From: Chromera velia
Taxonomy: Eukaryota; Sar; Chromeraceae
Length of the DNA stretch: 10,516 nucleotides
Direction: 5' to 3'
Assembly: GCA_018398765.1 (NCBI GenBank)
Contig: JAHBMJ010002746.1
Location: 5,591 to 16,106, forward strand
Shown: positions 1 through 7,254 of the stretch, one piece after another
Layout of the letters: each line of letters begins with the position of its first letter
Numbering within the stretch: the first letter of the stretch is position 1
Notes under the pieces: generated by a model
What the model saw: the letters and a program-made list of their open reading frames with translations, nothing else
Told to the model about the DNA's origin: nothing
Database searches by the model: none
Position numbers and translations under genes: made by a program

Positions 1-148
1 CCCTGAATTGCTGTTGAGTCAGACTGTTGTCAGGGGAATTTGCATATCCTTTTTTCATTGAAGCGGTGACGATTCAACTTCGTCATAAAACGATAAGAGA
101 TACATCTTATACTGTCGTTTTCGCCGCCGCCTTCATCTAGCGATAGAC

Positions 149-168
149 TGTGTGTGTGTGTGTGTGTG
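149..168. repeat. (TG)n microsatellite
   Basis: Ten uninterrupted TG units, followed by a CG-richer GCGCGTGCAG that could act as a splice acceptor ending at 177. It lies in the probable 5' intronic or untranslated part of the downstream membrane-protein gene. Confidence 0.9.
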
Positions 169-177
169 CGCGTGCAG

Positions 178-225
178 GCGACCCGAAAAGTCACGACTTG
201 GAATTATGACCAGGGACTCAGGGAG
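178..225 (+). CDS. Possible upstream exon of the membrane-protein gene
   Basis: This is a tentative 48-base exon. It is preceded by GCGTGCAG after a TG tract and followed by GAG/GTGGTC. In frame it encodes ATRKVTTWNYDQGLRE, sixteen codons that would join the exon at 718 without a frame change. No start codon is visible in it, so the true first exon, expected to encode an initiating Met and perhaps another membrane segment, would lie upstream or outside the window. The donor is not a strong consensus (GTGGTC) and there is no homology argument, so this is inference from frame and splice-like borders only. Confidence 0.25.
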
Positions 226-242
226 GTGGTCAGTCAACCAAG

Positions 243-332
243 CCTGTCTGTATGTATGTCTATCTGTCTTTCTGTCTGTCTGTCTGCCTGTCTGTCTGCA
301 TGAAGAAAAGAAGGGAGAAGAAGAAACATATA

Positions 333-376
<44 letters not shown>

Positions 377-400
377 GTGAGTCTGTTTGTCTGTCTGTCT
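243..400. repeat. CTGT/CT microsatellite cluster
   Basis: Two blocks of CTGT tetranucleotides (about 243-301 and 333-400) are separated by a purine-rich spacer. The second block contains a (CT)n core around 358-376. The open frames across it, translating to repeated SVCL or DRQT, are repeat artefacts. It probably sits in an intron of the gene ending at 2006. Confidence 0.9.
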
Positions 401-717
401 TAAAAGAAAAGAATAAGTAAAAACGGCCACCTTCCTGCAGTATCCCTGCCACCTTCCTGCTGCCCATGTGAAAAGAAAAAAGAGATAGAGAGACATTTGT
501 AGTCGGTCTATCAGTCTAACCTGTAATTGGTCCGTCCATCCATCCGGCAGAATCCTTCGCCCGTGTATTGACACACCTCCAGACTTGCATTTTATCTCTT
601 CACGTGACGGACATACAGAGGGATGGTTCCCGTCCTGGGCTTGCTTGTGTTTGATCAGTGTATCTGCATGTGCATGACCTGAGAAAGCTGAAATGAAGTT
701 GTGTTGCACTGTTGCAG
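401..717. other. Probable intron or upstream region, no gene seen
   Basis: Mixed-composition sequence with short direct repeats (CCACCTTCCTGC occurs twice near 427-460). It ends in TTGCACTGTTGCAG, which fits the splice acceptor for the exon at 718. No convincing coding stretch was found on either strand. Confidence 0.5.
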
Positions 718-974
718 TACGTAAGCTCGTCTTCAGGCAGCTCCCAGAGCAGGACGTTCTCATGGGTCTGTGAGAGACTCAAATTCGATTTTGGACTGGA
801 CACGTCAGGGTGCAAGGTGAGGGGATCGAAGCGGGCTTTTCTTTTGTTTTGATTTATTCTTCACTCTCTGTCCGCCTGTTTTGTCTGATCGTCCACTCTC
901 TTTTGTCTGATTGGTCAGTTTCTGGAAGCTCAAGCACTGAGTTGTTCACTCTTTGTCTGCCTGTCTTCTTTGCT

Positions 975-1007
<33 letters not shown>

Positions 1008-2006
1008 AATGAACGAATGAATGAATGAATGCATGCATGAATTAATGACCGACTAGATGACAAATTGACTGACTGCAAGAGACTTGTGCCTGCAAATACG
1101 CATACGTATATGCGTTTACATGCAAACCACATGTATGTGAGTACTTGTGCGTGTACACACATTGACTGGTCGCTTTCCAGACCTCCTGACTGACTGATTG
1201 GTTGTTTGCAGGAGACTGAAGATGGTTCCTTGGCTGCGTTTGCGCTTTTCATCGTTGGCGCGGTTTTTCTTCTGGTGGGTCTTGTGATGACTCCAGTGCT
1301 CCTGAAAGACTTCAGACGAAGATTCAAAATCAGCGTCATGACGTTCATCCTCGCAGGTGGTGTGTTGTTCCTCGCCGCCTTTCTGTCCTTTGACCTGACT
1401 CGAAACGCGATGTGGGGAGATCTGCCCTCCTCGGACTATCCCGTCCTCTCCACCGCTGCCAATTTGGCCCTTGTCTCGACGGTCTTTGCCGTCTGTGCTG
1501 CTTTCTTTGCGATTCTCCCTCCACGAACGAACAAGAACGCCTTCGTGGATAAGGACGACATCAAGAGGAGGACAACGAAATGGGACAAGGAGAGTGTGGC
1601 GTCAAAGAAAAGGAAAAGGACACAAACGGGGTTAACTTCAGAAGGGGGAGGGACAAGGGAAGAGCTCCACCTCGTTATTCCAGGGGATATGACGGAAGCC
1701 TCTGAAAGGGGGGGACATGGGAAGGCCCCGGAAAGTCTGGTCAAGTCTCCCACGGAGTCCTGGAAAGCGGGAATCTCCACTGAGAGGGGGGCCTACAAGC
1801 CTTCCGCGTCTCTGTCGAGACTGAACAGCAGTCCCCCCCAAGGAAATCCGTCTGAGGTCCCGTCAGGCAGATCTCCCGAAACTTTAAATCCCTCCACATC
1901 CAGATTGGAGGACGTACCAGAAGAGCCCCATCCAGGAGAAGGGGGAGAAGGGGGGGAGGCAGAAGAGGTGCAGACAGAAGCGGACCTGCCGGGATCGGCC
2001 GTCTGA
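718..2006 (+). CDS. Multi-pass (probably four-TM) membrane protein, 5' incomplete
   Basis: Two exons are supported: 718-816 and 1212-2006. The first runs from TTGCAG to AAG/GTGAGG and gives 33 codons. The second starts after GTTTGCAG. Both are phase 0, so the frame is kept across intron 817-1211. The first exon encodes a loop with SWVC and, 16 residues after that Cys, SGC, so two Cys could pair. The second exon begins ETEDG and then has three hydrophobic helices: roughly residues 7-31, 44-64 and 83-102 of the exon. The KDFRRRFK stretch between the first two should face the cytosol. After the last helix comes a hydrophilic tail of about 160 residues rich in Lys, Ser, Pro and Glu, ending in TGA at 2004-2006. 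Aromatic-Cys...Cys before a transmembrane helix recalls tetraspan families such as claudin-like or amastin-like proteins, but no full family signature is present. Transport or structural roles cannot be decided. The N-terminus and probably one helix lie upstream. Confidence 0.7.
817..1211 (+). other. Intron in the membrane-protein gene
   Basis: The donor GTGAGG follows AAG at 816 and the acceptor TTGTTTGCAG ends at 1211. The exons on both sides are open and in phase 0. The intron carries (CCTG)n at about 976-1007 and (GAAT/AATG)n at about 1007-1040, plus palindromic GCATGC and CATACGTATATG stretches. Confidence 0.7.
976..1040. repeat. (CCTG)n followed by (GAAT)n microsatellite
   Basis: About eight CCTG units run directly into GAAT units with one C variant, then GCATGCATG. 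It lies inside the intron at 817-1211. Confidence 0.9.
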
Positions 2007-2400
2007 CACCTCAATCGCTTGTTTATATGCACAGCAATGCGTGAGACTTTATAAAATCACGTCAAGTTTGAAAATTGGTGTGAATCCTAGGGTGAATCTT
2101 TCCTATATACTTAACGTATAGTTAAGTTCTGAGTTAACAGCTTTACTAGCAGCACAGTTGTGTATTCAAATACTAGGCCCTGCACTAGCTAAATAAAAAA
2201 AGAAAGAAAAAAAAAAGTTTTGCTAGTTTTTTATCTTATTTTTTTTTTATTTACCAAACAACAGTTGTTTTTCATGCAACACTCCCTGCAACACTCAAAC
2301 AACACTTAGATAACAGTTGTTTGTCTACTTAAGGGGCTGATGAATAAAATTAAAAAAAATCGATAAAAAAAAAGTTTTTTTAGTTTTTTTTTTCTTTTTT
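2007..2400. other. AT-rich intergenic DNA with a repeat relative
   Basis: No gene is seen. From about 2190 the sequence is poly-A/poly-T rich, with a core near 2258-2335 containing CAACAGTTGTTTTTCATGCA and AACAGTTGTTTG. The same AACAAC-TGTTGTT and TGTTGCA wording occurs, mainly in opposite orientation, in the repeat at 6616-6949. The two are therefore probably diverged members of one repeat family. Its ends here are not clear. Confidence 0.5.
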
Positions 2401-2436
2401 TACCCTATAAAACTTTTAGTAAATATGACTAAATAT
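2401..2436 (+). repeat. Left copy of a 36-bp inverted repeat
   Basis: It starts TACCCTATAAAACTTTTA and continues into TAAATATGACTAAATAT. The reverse complement of 5570-5605 matches 35 of 36 positions, the mismatch being G/C at position 19. Homology weakens just inside but continues as shared TCATATTT(TA)GTCATATTT wording. It looks like a terminal inverted repeat of a 3.2-kb segment. No clean target-site duplication is visible outside the repeats. Confidence 0.75.
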
Positions 2437-2860
2437 TATAAAATATGATAAAAAATTCATATTTTAGTCATATTTTACTTTTTTTTTATGAGTTTATATT
2501 TTTTTCTATATATTGTACATGGATAAACAAAAAATCCTACACAAGTCTACAAACACTCACAAGTTGAATGAACTGACTCCCATTCATTCAATCAATATAT
2601 TTTACGAAGAAAAAAAAAATAAAAAAAAAACAAGTGAATAGTCATATTTTAGTTATGTTTTTTTTTCTAGTGAATTTTGTCACTAATTTCCCTCATATTT
2701 AGTATATTTTGTCATATTTTAAAAACCATTTTTTTTATGAAAGAATTATAAGTTTTAGGACGTTTCTGGGGCAATTTACAAAGACTGGAACTTTTAATTC
2801 ATCTAGCGCACCGACTTAGAGCGTATAAAATAAAATATTGAGTAAATGATATCATTTTTA
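2437..2860. repeat. AT-rich stretch with TCATATTTAGT motifs
   Basis: Repeated TCATATTTTAGT/TCATATTTAGT words occur near 2458, 2641 and 2694. They recur near 3588-3616 and 5517-5590 in both orientations. No coding sequence is seen. This appears to be subterminal repeat sequence of an AT-rich mobile element. Confidence 0.6.
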
Positions 2861-2910
2861 TGAAATTCTATCTTATTTTGACCATGATAATGAGGAGCGG
2901 GATGACCTTT

Positions 2911-3302
2911 TCACCCCCTCCAGTGGCTGCCAGTGGGCCAACCTTTCTTGGAGTGGTACCTTCCGTCCTCCCTCTCATCCTGAACGTCTTCCACTTCGGC
3001 ATCCTCTTCCTGTACTCTCCCCCTCCTGCCTGTAGCAGCGGCTCTACCAGCGGCCACCCTAGCAGTGGCCTCTTCAGCGGCCCTTCATGCCTCTCCTTCC
3101 ACGTATCCAATTAATTCTGTTATTCAAAGAGGTCATAAAGTGATGGAGGAACATGACTGAGATGGTGATTCTCTCCCTGGCCTTGTTGGTGACTGTGTGC
3201 TTAGATAAATCACCAAAGACAACTTCTAGGGCCTCGTTGAAGGGACTGATCGTCTTGTGTGTTTTCTCCACACCTGTGTCTGTAGGCTTTACCTTGGCCC
3301 AC
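2911..3302 (-). pseudogene. Orphan exon or gene remnant, weakly histone-fold-like
   Basis: On the minus strand a strong acceptor (TTTTTTTTCTCTTTGCAG, ending at 3303) opens a 75-codon frame from 3302 to a TGA at 3074-3076. The peptide contains KTISPFNEALEVVFGDLSKH, then TVTNKARERI and SVMFLHHFMTSLNNRINW. This could form helix-loop-helix, and in spacing it faintly recalls the first helices of histone H2B-like folds, though the similarity is too weak to name it. Right after, another frame (3084 to 2911) encodes an Ala/Glu/Arg-rich tail with EEATARVAAGRAAATGRRG and EEDAEVEDVQDERED. That looks like the natural C-terminus after a frame break or a missed small intron. No start exon was identified upstream. 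It lies inside the inverted-repeat segment and on the same strand as the reverse transcriptase, so it may belong to that element. Function unknown. Confidence 0.35.
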
Positions 3303-3660
3303 CTGCAAAGAGAAAAAAAAATGAAGGTACAAACCTGGCCAACCTATATAGACAAACAGCTGCGTCATCAGGGAGCAAAAACAAGCAAAAAAAGGAGGGG
3401 GAGGTCGCGCGACGGGCAGGCCCAACATATACATATATATTTCTCTATATGTTTATATGTTTACACATATAAGGAGTATGCCATTTTCAACAAAATCATA
3501 AAATACTTCTCTCATTAAAGATGGTAGTTAACAGACTCATTTGGCATCTTTTATCCAAAAATATGCTAAAAAAAATATTTTAAGTTCAGTCATATTTAGT
3601 CATAATTTAGTCATAAAAAATTAAATTGCATTGATCAACTATATTTTCTAACTTCCATAC
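3303..3660. other. Non-coding AT-rich stretch
   Basis: No convincing gene. It contains an ACATATACATATATATTTC AT-repeat at about 3424-3475 and TCATATTTAGTCATAATTTAGTC motifs at 3588-3616. It ends in the 30-base direct-repeat copy at 3624-3653. Small frames on either strand look like chance. Confidence 0.5.
3624..3653 (+). repeat. Direct repeat copy 1 (30 bp)
   Basis: It begins AATTGCATTGATCAACT and is followed by an AT-rich end closing in TAACT. It matches 6291-6320 at 28 of 30 positions in the same orientation. The two copies flank 2.64 kb that includes the reverse transcriptase frame and the orphan frame at 5866. Confidence 0.7.
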
Positions 3661-3969
3661 ACCCTGTCAGACGTTTACGGAGTGTTAGCTTTCAACATCC
3701 TCTGCAGGAAGCGAGAAGATCGAGCGGTTTCGATCCAAAGGGCCTGCATGCGAATTGTCGAAATCATAGGCAAAGTGCACATTAATCTCGGATGGCCCAT
3801 GCATGCCAACTCACACAAATGCATGCCAATACTGCAAAAACAAATGTGTAGCAGGCCGCGGATGAAAGCAAAACAGCGGCGCATGGCGCGCGCCCGCCCT
3901 TCACCATGCGCCAACCGATATAAAATTGCAGCCGCCCTAAGTGCAGCTATAAAACTCAAATTCTTTCTT
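3661..3969. other. GC-richer stretch 3' of the reverse transcriptase frame
   Basis: Base composition is higher in GC than the flanking repeats and like that of the reverse transcriptase frame, so it is probably the 3' part of the same element. It has repeated ATGCATGCCAA words (3797 and 3821). An open frame on each strand covers it, but neither shows a recognisable motif. If TGA at 3970 were sense, the reverse transcriptase frame would continue only to TAG at 3937-3939. Confidence 0.4.
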
Positions 3970-5433
3970 TCAAAGCCGATCGCGAAGGTGACCAAGACCG
4001 GCTGCTAAAAGCAAACCAAAAGTGATACGACGGATGTCACGCAAAAGAAAACCACACTCCTGCAATTCTTTCCACACACCACATAAAACTGCAACAAACA
4101 AAGAATTAGAACATAACGAAAAAAGAAATGCACGCAAAATATAAGAACGCAAAGTGTCAAGAAGACGATGTGCAGGAACAGCTGATCGCACATGAGCATA
4201 GCGAGGAAAGGAAAGAGGAGCTTTCACTCTACCAGCTAGCAAAGAAACACGACAGCGATTGGGGTCCTTCGGCAACAAAAACAAGCGGGTACAGCAGTCG
4301 TATGGATGAAGCTCAAACTCCAGAAAAGTGTCTGAATTTTGCTCCTCAAACACACATTCAACAGCATAAAAATCCTCCCTGCGAAGACTTGTACATATGT
4401 GATCTTTTTCTAAAGCAAAGGGAAGGCGAGCAACCAGGAGCCGATCATCCATCCATCTTCACACCACACGCTTACTGCCCGACAAGGAGCTAATCCCCCG
4501 GGCTGTGGCCCAATCACGTTCGACCAAAGCCGCACTTCCATTCACAAGGGCCGGTGACAGAGGAGAGCCTTGTGCAAACCCTTGTCGCTGCCACACATGA
4601 CGATTCCCAATAGCTACAAAGCAGGTCACAAAGTCTAATTTCATAAAATCCAGAATTTTGTCAAAAGAAAGTGCCCATGCATTCTGGAACCGGCCGTGTG
4701 TTGAAAGAAAAGCTGTAGGCCGAGTGTGACCCTTGGGCGTCCACTTTCTCCCTCCTCTCCCCATGATTGTGGCAGAATGAATCCGAACACCCCCAATAGA
4801 AGAAAAAGGCAATACCAAAAAAGAATACCGACGAGATGCACGAAACTCATCAAATACACAAGAAAGTAAATGAAGAACCAATGCTTGGGGAACTGAAGGA
4901 TAAAAGTTCTTAATGTCCTCGACATGAACGAAGATCTGACTAAAATGCGAAACAGACGGTAACATCTTTCCCCGAACAGCAGTAAAATGGGCGCATTCGA
5001 TATCTCCCGACCCCCCATTAAATTTTCCGATGTCTTGCATAAAAGTAAACGGTGAAAACAAGGTCGCATGTGGACTTAAAGTGGAAAGCAATCCATTTAA
5101 CAACCAACACACAATCGAAAAGGGCTTTCTCCATACGTGCCTCGCATACGACGCCAGTGGGCACCACCTCAGTTCAGAGAGCTGTCTAGGGTGCCCGTTT
5201 CTAAACGATTTTGCTTTCAGCCACACAATCCCTCACCTAAATGCATGACGCTCACGAGACTTTCTTCCCATTTTCTCTCCTAACTCCCCAATCCCTTTTC
5301 CTTTTCCAAAGAGCTTTTCTACTGCTTCTTCTTCCATCAACTGAGTACACAATACATAGTCACGAGTTGATTTACTAAAAAATTCATCGTGCTCTAAAAT
5401 TTTTTTTATATTGTATACGACCAATCTGGGTAG
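3970..5433 (-). pseudogene. Reverse transcriptase, single frame broken by two in-frame TGA
   Basis: One minus-strand frame runs from just after TAG (5434-5436) to TGA (3970-3972), with internal stops only at 5233-5235 and 4459-4461, both TGA. Segments: a 63-residue Lys/Glu-rich N-part; a 255-residue core; and a 160-residue C-part. Core motifs: fingers-like VWLKAKS and RKPFSIVC; motif A HVEDIKNFYPSVP (Asp codon at 4915-4917); motif B GFAQGSPLSPAL (near 4570). Motif C is RWMDD at 4457-4444, starting directly after the second TGA. The A-B-C order and about 43 residues from QGSP to MDD are normal for reverse transcriptases. No endonuclease, protease, integrase or RNase H domain is recognisable, and the family is not one I can name; the D-x-x-x-FY and QGSP-x-SP motifs also resemble those of Penelope-like and other non-LTR-type enzymes. 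The first ATG after the upstream stop encodes MEEEAVEKLF. It is either a decaying copy or a gene in which TGA is read through, most simply as Trp. The catalytic residues are intact. Confidence 0.75.
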
Positions 5434-5436
5434 CTA

Positions 5437-5865
5437 AACGTGTTCTCTAATCAAAACTGAACTATACAAACTACTTTTCGGCTCTGCACGCTTTATAGTT
5501 CATAAAAAAAAATTATTCATATTTTACTCATATTTATGTTATATTTTCAAAATATTATAATATTTATTCATATTTAGTCATATTTAGTAAAAGTTTTATA
5601 GGGTATCTAGTGCATGGCCTAGTTCAAATATGATCTTTCTCATAACTGTTCACAAAAAAATGATTGAATTATCATAAAATAATCGTGATTAAATAATTAT
5701 ATTTTCAAAATAGACAAATTAAACTATAAGGCATAAACTTAATCAGTTCACTTATAATGATTCATCCTACAGTTTTTAGGAGCGGGAACGATTGACCTTA
5801 AATTCATTTAAACTAGCTAGAATTACCTATATTACATAGAATATTACATAGCGATTTTGAAAAAA
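5437..5865. other. AT-rich non-coding repeat zone
   Basis: No gene. It contains TCATATTT(A/T)CTCATATTT and TCATATTTAGTCATATTTAG repeats at 5517-5590 and ends in the right inverted-repeat copy at 5570-5605. After that comes unremarkable AT-rich sequence leading to the orphan frame at 5866. Confidence 0.6.
5570..5605 (-). repeat. Right copy of the 36-bp inverted repeat
   Basis: This is the reverse complement of 2401-2436 with one mismatch, ending ...TTTTATAGGGTA at 5605. Further inward, both arms carry TCATATTT-type words and a run ending TTTTTTTTATGA, so the similarity extends loosely for about 100 bases. Confidence 0.75.
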
Positions 5866-6189
5866 ATGAAAAAAGAAATATACCCTCAAGGCGAAAGCAG
5901 TGCTCTATCTGTTGAATGTAGCGACCACAAACTCTGTGTACATGATTCTTGTATTCAGTGTGTTGATGACTTCATGCATAGACTTTCTTTATATGCCAAG
6001 TGGCTGGATGAAAGAGAATTCCTACACTGCCTGGCTGAGCTAGAATCCATTAATTCAAATGATTGTAACTGTCCACTCCCGGGTGCAAGTACATCTGAAC
6101 TCTTTATCCGTAATATCATTCGATCGCTTCTACACTCGCATCTGGTCTGTCTCTTTGGTGCCTGTCTCCCTATTCTAGAAAGTGATTAA
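5866..6189 (+). CDS. Hypothetical 107-residue Cys/His-rich protein
   Basis: An intact ATG-to-TAA frame of 107 residues stands out from its AT-rich surroundings by higher GC and balanced residue use. Near the N-terminus it has a dense cluster, CSDHKLCVHDSCIQC, of four Cys and two His in 15 residues, which could bind a metal. A predicted helical part follows (DDFMHRLSLYAKWLDEREFL), then a DCNC pair and a hydrophobic C-terminus (RSLLHSHLVCLFGACLPIL). I do not recognise the family. A-rich sequence precedes the ATG (GAAAAAAATGAAAAAAG). It may be an intact small gene, one exon of a larger one, or an accessory frame of the surrounding mobile DNA; no splice sites decide this. The 30-base direct repeats at 3624 and 6291 enclose it together with the reverse transcriptase. 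Confidence 0.4.
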   Translation: MKKEIYPQGESSALSVECSDHKLCVHDSCIQCVDDFMHRLSLYAKWLDEREFLHCLAELESINSNDCNCPLPGASTSELFIRNIIRSLLHSHLVCLFGACLPILESD

Positions 6190-6290
6190 CTGATCAACTC
6201 CACCGGCGACTTAACAAACAATAACCGTGCATGTATATGCTGCCCGGGAGCTTAGTGCGCCAACTGGGGTTAGGCATCTTCTAACTAACT

Positions 6291-6320
6291 AATTGCATTG
6301 ATCAACTGTATTTTTTAACT
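6291..6320 (+). repeat. Direct repeat copy 2 (30 bp)
   Basis: It matches 3624-3653 at 28 of 30 bases. It ends directly at the TAA that borders the inverted-repeat element starting at 6323, so the original repeat was probably interrupted there by that insertion. Confidence 0.7.
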
Positions 6321-6333
6321 AACCCTGCAAAGA

Positions 6334-6610
6334 CCTAGGAATTTAAACAGGAATTTAGAGGAATTTAGACAGGAATTTAGAGGAATTTAGACAGGAATTT
6401 AAAGGAATTTAGACCTTTAAATTACTAAATTTTAGAGGTCAATTTCTTGTGAGCTAGGATCAGTTAAAACTTGATATTAACGGTGATTATACACCAATAT
6501 TATAGCTATAAGCACCGTTAATATCAAGTTCTAACTCATCATAGTTCATGAGAAATTGACCTCTAAAAATAACTAAATTCCTCTAAATTCCTGTCTTTAA
6601 ATTTCCTAGG
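6334..6610. repeat. Imperfect palindrome with a perfect 18-bp core stem
   Basis: Bounded by CCTAGG at both ends. Matching inner arms are TTTTAGAGGTCAATTTCT at 6429-6446 and its reverse complement at 6551-6568. The innermost stem, AACTTGATATTAACGGTG at 6468-6485, pairs perfectly with 6513-6530 across a 27-base loop. It would form a long cruciform or hairpin transcript. It may be the original short fold-back element, with the rest of the 802-bp unit built from an added copy. Confidence 0.8.
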
Positions 6611-6615
6611 CTCCA

Positions 6616-6949
6616 CACTGTAAAAAGACAGAAAAAAAACATTGGAGCCATTTTTTTTTTAATAGTTTTTTTTTTTTTAGATCTTCACAAACAACTGTTG
6701 TTTAAGTATTGTCAAAATGTTGCAAAGATGTTGTCCATATGTTGCAAAGAGTATTAAAAAATTTATTAAAGAGTGTTATATATAAAGAATGACACTTATT
6801 CAGGTGTTGCTAAGGTGTTGTTCAGAAGTCTGATGTTGCAAAGAGTGTTGCACAGTGTTACTTGAAAAACAACAGATGTTGTCCCGATATATAAAAAAAT
6901 AAAAAAAATATCAGCACCGTTTATTTTTTTTTTCTTTTTTTTTAGAGTG
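6616..6949. repeat. Inner repeat with CACTGTAAAAA / TTTTTAGAGTG ends
   Basis: Begins CACTGTAAAAAGACAGAAAA and ends in TTTTTTTTTAGAGTG, an inverted terminal match with one mismatch in the first 11 bases. Inside are repeated ATGTTGCAAAGA words (about 6717, 6741, 6831) and the near-palindromes AACAACTGTTGTT (6692) and AACAACAGATGTTGT. No open frame. It lies inside the TAA-flanked element, and related sequence occurs near 2190-2345. No target duplication is evident, so independent insertion is inferred. Confidence 0.5.
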
Positions 6950-7254
6950 CAGAGCTTAGTAAATTCCTTTAGATTCCTGTCTAAATTCCTCTAAATTCCT
7001 CTAAATTGAATTAGGAGTAAATTCCTGTCTAAATTCCTCTAATTAAATTCCTCTCTTTAAATTCCTTTAGATTCCTGTCTAAATTCCTCTAAATTCCTGT
7101 CTAAATTCCTTGATCCTTGCAGGGTAAGCTAATGATTTTTTTTAAAAAAAGAAACACAATTTGTTTTTTCACAAAAAAAAATCAAAGAAAGACGCAGAGT
7201 CTGTCAGTAAGAGATGTAATTCAAGAATGAAAGAATTTAAAAAAGCTTAGAAAT

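Larger units (their letters stand above)
6323..7124. mobile_element. Non-autonomous inverted-repeat element (MITE-like), TAA-flanked
   Basis: The left end reads CCCTGCAAAGACCTAGGAAT and the right end, reversed, CCCTGCAAGGATCAAGGAAT. Similarity continues for at least 45 bases with only a few mismatches. Both ends abut TAA (6320-6322 and 7125-7127), compatible with a 3-bp target duplication as made by PIF/Harbinger-type transposases (TWA), although a TAA match by chance in AT-rich DNA cannot be excluded. Both subterminal zones are arrays of AGGAATTTAGACAGGAATTT units (6338-6416 and 6960-7110, inverted). No coding capacity was found inside, so mobilisation would need a transposase in trans. The element contains a large fold-back (6334-6610) and a second, different repeat (6616-6949). 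Confidence 0.75.

Noticed and set aside
152-763. Open frames rich in Ser-Val-Cys-Leu or Asp-Arg-Gln-Thr repeats on both strands
   Set aside because: They are translations of CTGT/TG microsatellites with no other coding sign.
1206-1211. TTG at 1206 as a start codon for the membrane protein
   Set aside because: It lies inside a TTTGCAG splice acceptor; the preceding exon at 718 continues the frame.
854-1348. Minus-strand frame across the intron and exon of the membrane-protein gene
   Set aside because: It covers microsatellites and is antisense to clear transmembrane coding sequence.
3675-4008. Overlapping open frames on both strands 3' of the reverse transcriptase
   Set aside because: No recognisable motif, and antisense frames are mutually open. 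Probably chance in the element's 3' region, although a frameshifted C-terminus cannot be excluded.
4128-4493. Plus-strand 121-residue frame
   Set aside because: It is antisense to the reverse transcriptase C-terminal part that carries the MDD motif.
6338-7110. GGAATTTAG unit arrays considered as CRISPR
   Set aside because: The units are contiguous with no unique spacers and are arranged as inverted subterminal arrays of a transposon-like element in a eukaryotic setting.
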